A stretch of 64,000 nucleotides of DNA. Source: Ferruginibacter sp. Lineage in GTDB: Bacteria; Bacteroidota; Bacteroidia; Chitinophagales; Chitinophagaceae. The translations under genes and the position numbers were made by a program. The notes under the pieces are model-generated. The model was not told where the DNA came from. It worked only from the letters and a program-made list of their open reading frames with translations, and ran no database searches. The stretch spans positions 1-64,000 of the forward strand of contig JACMLJ010000041.1 of assembly GCA_014379625.1 (NCBI GenBank), in the 5' to 3' direction. Of this stretch, positions 47,180 through 54,947 are shown in pieces; within the stretch, counting starts at the first letter, position 1; the number at the start of each line of letters is the position of its first letter.

Positions 47180-49954
47180 TTATCTAAAGTCAAAATACAA
47201 TATCCCTGTCTCCGTATCATTGCCACCATTGGCAAACGTTATGTTGTTTTGACTTTGAGGACCCAGGTCTTCTTTTTTCTGACTTTTAGTTCCGATAGCT
47301 GTAATACCATGCATAAAAGAAATTCCGCCTTGTTTAGGATATACGGCCATGGAATTCGCCCGCTGCAAACCTTTTGGCACCGCAGGATTTAATAAATGCA
47401 GGAAAAGATTTTCCGTTCCCGTATAAAGAGAAAATGCGCCTTGTTTAGTTTGCAACCTGCCCGCATAAAAATTACTGTAGTATCCTTTGAACTCAGGGTA
47501 GTTCCATGTTTCACCTGTAACCGTATTGTTGTAGGCCTTTGCCCAGGAATTAAAAGTAGTCCCCTTTATCCTGTTCTTGTAAACATGGTAAGGGCCGTTT
47601 GCTACCAACTGGATCCCCTGCACGTTCTCTTCAGGGTAATTAAAATTTATCCCTAACATTTCTTCATTGTTTTCAGGGCGGTACTGGTATTTTAACTTCA
47701 GTATCCCGGATGGCAGCATAGTCCATGTAAATTGAAAACGTTGTTTACCCTGGTAAGCTACATTTATAATATGTGTTCCGGCCGTATTTAAATGTGTTAC
47801 AGTAGCTATAGTTGCTTCGCCACTGATCAGTGCCGGCCCATTGGTTAATGAAATAGCTCCCTGCTTGTTCTTTGCACCCAACAGCATCCCTGTTATAAGG
47901 TCAATGGTTACTTCTACGTTGCTTGTTTTCATGATCAGCTTACCATCTTCTTCGGTTACGCTAACGTTACCTGTATTACCAGGAAGCATACGTTGGGCCA
48001 TTTCATCCGCACTTGTAAGGGGCCATGACCAGGTATTTATTTCCCTGCCATAAACATCCTTTGCAGTGATGTATAATACATCATACCCCTTCCAGTCTTT
48101 TGGTAACACAAGCATTGCTGTTCCCCAAGATTGCGGGGCAATATTTGGCGAGGGTAATGAGCCGGAAATAGACGCAGTGTCACCGGCTCGAAGACCTGTA
48201 ATTTTTTTCAAGCGCCAGCGAAAACTGCACTGGTTCAAATTGGTGAACTCATAACGATTCTCTACCTGTAACTTGCCATCAAAATCTTTTGTTATGGTTC
48301 GTTTTAAAAAATACACTGGTGACCATATTTCTTTGATCGTAAAAAAGCTGCCCTCTTTTTCCCGGTATGGCCCCAGGATACCATCTGCTGCCGCATTTCC
48401 CTTTGTATCGAGTTGCCCATTCCTGTCGGTACGCACAGCAGCCTGGTCACAGAAATCCCAAAGGAAGCCACCAGCCGAAAGCGGGTTACTTAACATCAAA
48501 TTCCAGAAATCATCCAGCCCGGCGCCATGTCCTCCATCGTACAATCCATGCAAAAATTCAGTTGGAAAGAAAACATCATTGCCCTGGAAAAAAGTATTGA
48601 TGCCGTAGTTCCAGGGGATATAGTGCTTTGTATTCATGCCATTACTATTCAGCCAGGGATGAATAACCGGACGTTGCTGAATATCGTGTTTTGAATAATC
48701 CGGAACCAAATCAAAATTAAAACCACCTTCATTACCATTCGCCCAAAGTACAATGGACGGATGATTGATGTCTTTTAAAATAAGCTCCTTTACCAGCTTC
48801 CTGCCTGTTTCCGTATCATAAGGAGGATATTGCCAGCCGGTGAGTTCGTCAATCACAAACAATCCAATTGAATCGCATATTTCTAAAAAATGGTCATCGG
48901 GCGGATAGTGAGACATACGGACCGCATTCATGTTCATATCCCTGATCAGGTTAGCATCGAGCAGACTGATTTCCCTGCTGGTGGTACGGCCGGAAGTGGG
49001 CCAAAAAGCACCACGGTTGACCCCTTTGAAGCGGGTCTTTTTTCCATTTACGTAAAAGCCATCGTGCCTGCGCAGTTCTACTGTTCGAAAACCAATTGTT
49101 TCTTTTAATAAATGAATTATTTTGGCACTTTTCACCAGGCTTACCTCCAGCTTATATAAGTTTGGAAACTCAGGCGACCACAATTTTACATCTGAAAATT
49201 TGCTTTGAAGATGAACGATGGAATCACCAGATTTTACGACTGCTTTAAATGAGGGCCCAAAGGGTTTCCCATCTTTTGTTTTAAGTTGTGCAACTATGGT
49301 AGCAGCCCCTGTTACATGAACGGGAAAAACATTCAACGCAATTGATCCATCTGCTTTTGCATCAACAGCCACCCGTTCAAGTTGTTCCTTTGGAACCGCT
49401 TCTAAAAACACGGGGCGAAAGATGCCGCCAAATACCCAAAAGTCAGCGCTCCGTTCTGCTTCGTTCACCAATCGATTTGCAGAAACTTTGTTCACTTTTA
49501 CTTCCAGCACATTTTCAGTTTCCGGCTTTAGCAGCGCGGTAATATTATACCTGAACCTGTAAAAAGCGCCCTGGTGAATGGGTCCCGCTAATTGCCCGTT
49601 GATTTTAACTTCTGTATCCGTCATGGAACCATCAAATACAATGAACAGGTCTTTGTTAATCCACGATTTCGGAACGGTAAAGCGGTGGCGGTACAATCCC
49701 GCTTCTGATGAATCTTCTTTTTCCGACCCATATGTGTAATTGCCAAAGCCCTGGAACTCCCAATTAGAAGGAACAGGTATTGTTGTCCATTTTCCACTAT
49801 TGCGGCCTGCAGTACACATAAAGTCCCAGCTTACAGTGTGATCCTTGTCTGTGCCTGATAAAAACTGAATGCTTGTTTCCTGGGCCCTGCTAACCATGAA
49901 CATAGCCACCACTAACAAGGAAAGCAATATTCTTTTATTAAAAGTTTTCCTCAT
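47180..49954 (-). CDS. GH2 beta-galactosidase-type enzyme, tandem copy 2
   Basis: A 924-residue secreted GH2 and full-length paralogue of the gene at 44178. The signal peptide ends VSRAQ near residue 24. Shared blocks include DKDHTVxWDFM, RNSGKW, IPVPSxWExQGFG, MTDTEVKING and DFWxFGGIFRPV. The acid/base is E409 in LWANGNEGGF and the nucleophile E466 in FFPTEFLHG. Domain order and C-terminal blocks (ANGPYHVYKNRIKG, GTKSQKKEDLGPQSQ) match its partner. The two have diverged at many positions, so the duplication is old and they may differ in substrate, for example galactose versus arabinopyranose. It follows the GH97 by 54 bases and is separated from copy 1 by a 251-base gap with the dispersed repeat. 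Confidence 0.88.
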   Translation of the reverse strand: MRKTFNKRILLSLLVVAMFMVSRAQETSIQFLSGTDKDHTVSWDFMCTAGRNSGKWTTIPVPSNWEFQGFGNYTYGSEKEDSSEAGLYRHRFTVPKSWINKDLFIVFDGSMTDTEVKINGQLAGPIHQGAFYRFRYNITALLKPETENVLEVKVNKVSANRLVNEAERSADFWVFGGIFRPVFLEAVPKEQLERVAVDAKADGSIALNVFPVHVTGAATIVAQLKTKDGKPFGPSFKAVVKSGDSIVHLQSKFSDVKLWSPEFPNLYKLEVSLVKSAKIIHLLKETIGFRTVELRRHDGFYVNGKKTRFKGVNRGAFWPTSGRTTSREISLLDANLIRDMNMNAVRMSHYPPDDHFLEICDSIGLFVIDELTGWQYPPYDTETGRKLVKELILKDINHPSIVLWANGNEGGFNFDLVPDYSKHDIQQRPVIHPWLNSNGMNTKHYIPWNYGINTFFQGNDVFFPTEFLHGLYDGGHGAGLDDFWNLMLSNPLSAGGFLWDFCDQAAVRTDRNGQLDTKGNAAADGILGPYREKEGSFFTIKEIWSPVYFLKRTITKDFDGKLQVENRYEFTNLNQCSFRWRLKKITGLRAGDTASISGSLPSPNIAPQSWGTAMLVLPKDWKGYDVLYITAKDVYGREINTWSWPLTSADEMAQRMLPGNTGNVSVTEEDGKLIMKTSNVEVTIDLITGMLLGAKNKQGAISLTNGPALISGEATIATVTHLNTAGTHIINVAYQGKQRFQFTWTMLPSGILKLKYQYRPENNEEMLGINFNYPEENVQGIQLVANGPYHVYKNRIKGTTFNSWAKAYNNTVTGETWNYPEFKGYYSNFYAGRLQTKQGAFSLYTGTENLFLHLLNPAVPKGLQRANSMAVYPKQGGISFMHGITAIGTKSQKKEDLGPQSQNNITFANGGNDTETGILYFDFR

Positions 49955-50008
49955 TTAATTTTGTTTCAAAGTGTATGTAATTATATTAATGTTTTTCTTG
50001 TGCTACGG

Positions 50009-51991
50009 CTAATTTACCGGGTAGATCCTTGCGGCCCAGCCACCACCCTGTGCCAAATGAATGGTGAGTTTTTGAGTACCGGTTAATTTTACTACTTCTC
50101 TTTTATAATCCGTTGCATCCCTGTCGGCATTCACTCCATCTTTAAAAATTTCTGCTTCATAGTTGCCTTCGTTTAAGAAGGAAAAATCAAGGGTTATATC
50201 ACGAGGTGTCCAATTGCTCATAGCGCCTGCAAACCAGGTATTGCCTTTTCTGCGGACCAGTGCTACATACTCTCCTACTTTACCATCAAGCGCTATCGTT
50301 TCATCAAACGTAGTTGGCATTTTAGCAATAAAGCCGGTACACTCTTTTTCTCTTTTATAAATGGTTGGATTATCGGAAAGCATTTGAAGCGGCGATTCGA
50401 AAATAACATACTGGGCTAATTGGTTACATCTTGTCCCTTTGCTCATAGGGTTGCCGGGAACAACCCGGTAGTTTGCTTCGTTGGAGTTGCGCATTGCACC
50501 TGGCGTATAATCCATAGGGCCCGCCATCATGCGGATGTAAGGAATGGTGGTAGTGTAACGTGGCTGATCTTCGTTGGCCCATTTATAATTTTCTAATCCC
50601 TTCACACCTTCGTAGCCAATTACATTTGGATAGGTACGATGTAAACCGGTTGGTTTAAATGCACCATGGTAATCGACCAACTGTTTATACACTGCAGCCT
50701 TTGCTGCGATGTCATACAACGATTTCACAGCCACCTGGTCATCACGATCCACATAATCTATCTTCCATCCTTTTACACCCAGCCTGGCATACACGGGAAA
50801 AGCGGTATCCATTTGCTGCAAAATATTATACCAGGTTGACCATAGGATAACATCAACACTTTTGCTTCTGGCATAGTTGATGACCTCCGGCAAATTTAAA
50901 TTGGGTGCCACTTTCATCAGGTCGCCACGATCGGACCAACCCCCATCTATAATGATATAAGGAATTTTATTTTCAGCAGCAAAATCAATAAAATATTTAT
51001 AGGTAGGTGTATTCAAGCCTGCTTTAAAATCAACACCGGAAATATTGCGTGCATTCCACCAATCCCAGGCAACCAGCCCTGTTTTTATCCACGAGATATC
51101 TTGTAAACGAGACGGCGCCGCCAGTTTTTGTACGATATCCTGGTTTAATAAATCTTTGTCCTGTTCGCTGATGACAACCGTACGCCAGGGAAAACTACGG
51201 GTACCGCTTGTTTTAGCAATGTAATCTTCTCTTTTTGTTGGAATATAATTGGAACCGACCACTTTAGCTTCTGTTGGATAAGGAGCGAAAACTGCTTTCA
51301 ATCCTTTCCCGGTGCTGTTCAGTTCGAGATACATTCCGGGATAATCTTCGAGGTCAGCTTCCAGAACGACCAATTTTTTAGCTCCTGCTACTACCAGCAA
51401 GGGAAGAAAAGCCAGAGAATCATTTGGAAATTGCGAAAGCCTGATTTCGTGGTATAGCGCTTCAAATGAGGAGTTGAATATTTTGCCATCGCGGTAATCC
51501 CATTGTATGGGTATGTAAGATGTATAATCATCTGTAAAATTAAAGTTCGCTTCTTCGTTTTTTATAATAACCCCGCCTTTCTTTTTTATAAAGAAGCGAT
51601 ACGCCACCGCATCATTGTATGCACGAAAGATAACACCGTAATCGCCTTTACAATTTAATGTAAGCTGGTTGTAATGATCCGTAATAATTGATTTTTTATA
51701 ATTAATGGCCTTGAAAGTTGTATTTACTGTGATGGTTTTGTCAAATGCCACAATGGCCCTATCGCCCAAGGCTTCGCCGCTTTGTAGTTGCAGCGATAAC
51801 GGCGATGGGGCGATAGCTGTTTCGCCCTTATGTACCACCGACCACTGCATTTTAGCGCCAGCCTCTACCTTTAAAACGATGTTGCCATCAGGAGAAGTAA
51901 GCCGGTAGCTTTTTAATTGCTGCCCTGTGGTGGTAGTAGCAACGTAGAGCATTAAAATAACCAAATTTGTTTTTAAGTATTTGATGTACAT
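50009..51991 (-). CDS. GH97 retaining-type alpha-galactosidase-like enzyme
   Basis: A 660-residue secreted GH97. The signal peptide ends near residue 24 (TTGQQ). The N-terminal beta domain covers about 28-290, the barrel about 300-570, with a C-terminal beta sandwich. D412 in WKIDYVDRDDQ is the nucleophile candidate of the retaining subgroup. E461 and E467 (GYEGVKGLENYKW) match the calcium ligand and acid/base. The His-Gly-Ala at HGAFKPTGLHRTYPN replaces the His-Glu of inverting SusB-like enzymes. With the GH26 and GH9 upstream, removal of alpha-galactose from galactoglucomannan or of galactose-type decorations is plausible. It shares only family-level resemblance with the GH97 at 12784-14736. 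Confidence 0.88.
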   Translation of the reverse strand: MYIKYLKTNLVILMLYVATTTTGQQLKSYRLTSPDGNIVLKVEAGAKMQWSVVHKGETAIAPSPLSLQLQSGEALGDRAIVAFDKTITVNTTFKAINYKKSIITDHYNQLTLNCKGDYGVIFRAYNDAVAYRFFIKKKGGVIIKNEEANFNFTDDYTSYIPIQWDYRDGKIFNSSFEALYHEIRLSQFPNDSLAFLPLLVVAGAKKLVVLEADLEDYPGMYLELNSTGKGLKAVFAPYPTEAKVVGSNYIPTKREDYIAKTSGTRSFPWRTVVISEQDKDLLNQDIVQKLAAPSRLQDISWIKTGLVAWDWWNARNISGVDFKAGLNTPTYKYFIDFAAENKIPYIIIDGGWSDRGDLMKVAPNLNLPEVINYARSKSVDVILWSTWYNILQQMDTAFPVYARLGVKGWKIDYVDRDDQVAVKSLYDIAAKAAVYKQLVDYHGAFKPTGLHRTYPNVIGYEGVKGLENYKWANEDQPRYTTTIPYIRMMAGPMDYTPGAMRNSNEANYRVVPGNPMSKGTRCNQLAQYVIFESPLQMLSDNPTIYKREKECTGFIAKMPTTFDETIALDGKVGEYVALVRRKGNTWFAGAMSNWTPRDITLDFSFLNEGNYEAEIFKDGVNADRDATDYKREVVKLTGTQKLTIHLAQGGGWAARIYPVN

Positions 51992-52033
51992 GGTTTACAT
52001 TCTGTTACCTGCGCACGGTTAATAATTTTGATT

Positions 52034-53824
52034 TTACTTTTTTACAGCGTAGCCAACCTCCGCCTGCAATGCCTCTATGGCATTTAACAAATAAACAACC
52101 GGCGCATTCCAGTTGATGGCAATTTCGTTAGATGCATAAGAACAGTCCGTATCCGTATATGCCGTTTCCGGTTCAGTGAATTCATACTTACATTTATCCT
52201 GCATGCTTGGGTTGGGGCCGCCGGCCACTAAGCCGGGTACGGGATCTGCAATACCATCGGCAGTAGATTGACGGTGATGCGGAAACATAGTTGGTTTAGT
52301 ACCAATACCCGTAACAAAACAATAACCCGTTGCATTTCTGCCCAGTAAATAATCTGCATTGGTTAAAGCATGATCAATATATTTTTTTTCTTTAGTTAGC
52401 AGGTAGGCATTTATCAAAAGTATACCCTGGTTGGCAGCGGTGGAGTTACTGCCCCAGCCAAAATCCCTGGCCGATTGCCCCATCACTGTTTGAAAAGCAT
52501 TGGCCCTTGTTTTATCCATGTAATTATTAGCGATGCCAACAATTTTATCTTTCATTGAACTAAGCGTTGCAGCATAGGGCGCAGGTAAATTATCGCTGAA
52601 ACGACAAAAAGAATAATACGCCATCATGCCTACACTTCCCCAACCCTGCAGGTTTACATTGTCTTTTAGATGAACTTCCACTACCTTATAAAAACTGTCT
52701 GCTTTTGTGGTTAAAAATAGTTCCGCCGCTGCCCACAACCATTCGTCATTAAAATTTCTGTCGCCGTAACCTCCGGTTGATATTGCCGGTTTGAAATTTT
52801 GGTTCATTGCGTTTTGATTGTACTCCATTGCAGGATGCTGTAATGCCCATTGCCATGCCTTTTTGCCTGCAGCAATACAACTGTCTGCCAAACCAGGCAA
52901 CTGCTTTTTATATTTTTGCAGAATGCGGGCAGCCTGTGCCGTTACTGCTGCAAAATCCAGTGTGGCGGCCGTGCCCTTTTGTACTACATATCTTTTTGCT
53001 TTTGTAATCCCGGGCATTACCATGCCATCAAAGTTGGCATTGGTGCATTTATTGTACACACCGCCATCGTTGGGGTCCTGCATGGAAAGCATCCAGCGAA
53101 GATTATAAATTACTTCATTTAAAATATCGGGGACCGCATCCCCACTTTCAGGAATATTAGTTTTTAACTGGTTAAAGTATACCGGAAAATCTTCGTAAGC
53201 TGATAGAATAGTGCCCATGGTAATACCGGAATTTACAATGTATTTATTGTAATCTCCGGCATCGTACCAACCACCAGGTGTTGCAATACTGGTGCCTTCG
53301 GGCCTTTCCGCGGTTGCAGCGGAAGGATGTATGTATACCCTATCATCCGGATGAAAAGTAGACCGGTTCCATTTGCCTGCGTACTTTTCTTCAAGTGGCA
53401 TAGAGGCCCGCTGAAAATAATATCCTTTTAAAACAGCGACAGCCGCTGCTTTATTGGCTTCACCTGTTATTTGAAAAATATATGATTTCCCCTCACCAGG
53501 CACTGTTAACACAAAGCTGCCCTTTTTGCTAAATGAAGAAAAATCAGCAGTTCTTGTTTTGTTGGATGAATAGGCGGATTGCTTTTCATCTCCTAAATTT
53601 CCACGGAAAACAGTATCCCTTAAATTGGGGGAAGTAATAAAAAAGCGGGTTTCAGTTATCTGGCCTGTTACGATTGCCAACTTGGGCGCATGGGGATAAA
53701 AACCGATCTGGTTCAATTTAATTTTTGCCGTTACCTCTTGAGCCTGCATTGCAAAAGGGAGTGTGGTTAGCAGCAGCGCCAGCATTTTAAGTATGGTTAC
53801 TTTATTTCCTTTCGATGGTTTCAT
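52034..53824 (-). CDS. GH9 endo-beta-1,4-glucanase-type enzyme
   Basis: A 596-residue secreted GH9 with signal peptide to about residue 29 (FAMQAQ). An N-terminal Ig-like CelD_N domain (about 33-120; IKLNQIGFYPHAPKLA) precedes the (alpha/alpha)6 catalytic domain. The two aspartates of the catalytic base are D188 and D191 in GGWYDAGDYNKY, and the acid is E567 in NEIAINWNAPVVY. FVTGIGTKPTMFPHHRQS holds the conserved His/Arg substrate-binding region. GH9 enzymes cut beta-1,4-glucan backbones. Homologues occur in Bacteroides xyloglucan loci together with GH31, GH2 and GH3. No lipobox or T9SS tail is present, so it may act in the periplasm. It lies 12 bases after the GH26. Confidence 0.92.
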   Translation of the reverse strand: MKPSKGNKVTILKMLALLLTTLPFAMQAQEVTAKIKLNQIGFYPHAPKLAIVTGQITETRFFITSPNLRDTVFRGNLGDEKQSAYSSNKTRTADFSSFSKKGSFVLTVPGEGKSYIFQITGEANKAAAVAVLKGYYFQRASMPLEEKYAGKWNRSTFHPDDRVYIHPSAATAERPEGTSIATPGGWYDAGDYNKYIVNSGITMGTILSAYEDFPVYFNQLKTNIPESGDAVPDILNEVIYNLRWMLSMQDPNDGGVYNKCTNANFDGMVMPGITKAKRYVVQKGTAATLDFAAVTAQAARILQKYKKQLPGLADSCIAAGKKAWQWALQHPAMEYNQNAMNQNFKPAISTGGYGDRNFNDEWLWAAAELFLTTKADSFYKVVEVHLKDNVNLQGWGSVGMMAYYSFCRFSDNLPAPYAATLSSMKDKIVGIANNYMDKTRANAFQTVMGQSARDFGWGSNSTAANQGILLINAYLLTKEKKYIDHALTNADYLLGRNATGYCFVTGIGTKPTMFPHHRQSTADGIADPVPGLVAGGPNPSMQDKCKYEFTEPETAYTDTDCSYASNEIAINWNAPVVYLLNAIEALQAEVGYAVKK

Positions 53825-53836
53825 TTCATTTAGATA

Positions 53837-54859
53837 TTACTCGTTATTTTTTTTACCATATTGTTTTACAATATCCGGCACTTCATCCAGTGTAATAATA
53901 AGGTCGTGGTTGTAAATAAATTTCAGGTACGCCGTATCTACTTTTTTAAGATGTCCGGTATGCCATTCCATCCACCAGCTCCACATAACACCCTGGGCCA
54001 CGCAACTGTCGGGATTGGGTGGCGTACCACACTCATGATAGGTGATGGGCATTTTATCTCCCACTATATTTTTTACTTCCCCGTACATTTTGGTTTGAGG
54101 GCTTGTGCCGGGCGCATAAGTATCGGCTCCGGCAACGTCAACATATTGCCTGCCGGGATACCATGCCCCGTCAGGATTACCGGTGTAACAAAGCACCCAT
54201 ACCAGGTTATTTAATTTCCGTTTGTTCACCATATAATTGTATACCGTTATCCAAAGCTTTTTAAAATTTTCAGGCCCTTGCTTTCCCCACCAGAACCAGT
54301 TGCCGTTCAGCTCATGAAAGGGCCGCCACAAAACAGGTACATGGGCATCCCTGATTTTTTCCAAAAGGTCTGCCTTTTTTTCCAGCTCGTACCAAAATGA
54401 CTGGTACTGCGGTGTACCCTCAATAAAGATGCTGTCGATGTTTACCGGCTTCTTACTATTTTCGTAGCCCTCGCCAATGGATGGTGCACCCCAGTGCCAC
54501 ATGATGGTTGGTATGCCACCACCTTTCCACCAATCAATTGCCCTTTGCATCTCGGCATCATTCTCCCTGTTGCTGATAAAATCCATTCCCCTGATGGCGG
54601 GTTGTTTGCCGGTAATTTCCCGGATGTATTTCAACTCGTCATAACCCCAACTCGCCCACATCTGGCCAGAGAGGATCTTCTTTCCATACATATCATTCAG
54701 GTAACTGAACAGGGCTTTTGCTTCTTTGGATGGCCTGGGTGTGCAAAGCGTTCCGTCTTTCTGTGCATTGGTTGTCAAAGCAAATGCGGCACAAAGAATA
54801 AGCAAAAGGAATATTTTTGTATTCTGTCTTTTAATCATGTTAAATATCCTATTTATCAT
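53837..54859 (-). CDS. GH26 beta-mannanase-type enzyme
   Basis: A 340-residue GH26 with an N-terminal signal (hydrophobic about 16-30, TTNAQ). An ATG seven codons in (54838, MIKRQN) is the likelier start because it gives a standard signal peptide. The acid/base is E183 in LWRPFHELNGNWFWWG and the nucleophile E276 in PITYHECGTPP. IMWHWGAPS and WVLCYTGNPDGAWYPG are typical of bacterial endo-beta-1,4-mannanases. Its presence suggests that the cluster also handles mannan or galactoglucomannan, or that the encounter of mixed hemicelluloses is expected. It sits between GH74 (88 bases) and GH9 (12 bases) in one transcription direction. Confidence 0.91.
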   Translation of the reverse strand: MINRIFNMIKRQNTKIFLLLILCAAFALTTNAQKDGTLCTPRPSKEAKALFSYLNDMYGKKILSGQMWASWGYDELKYIREITGKQPAIRGMDFISNRENDAEMQRAIDWWKGGGIPTIMWHWGAPSIGEGYENSKKPVNIDSIFIEGTPQYQSFWYELEKKADLLEKIRDAHVPVLWRPFHELNGNWFWWGKQGPENFKKLWITVYNYMVNKRKLNNLVWVLCYTGNPDGAWYPGRQYVDVAGADTYAPGTSPQTKMYGEVKNIVGDKMPITYHECGTPPNPDSCVAQGVMWSWWMEWHTGHLKKVDTAYLKFIYNHDLIITLDEVPDIVKQYGKKNNE

Positions 54860-54947
54860 TTCATTTATACATCATGTAATAACTGCGACGCTGTGCCGGC
54901 CTTGTTAGACCCGGTGCGGATGGTGGAATAAAATTTGTTTTCCCCTC

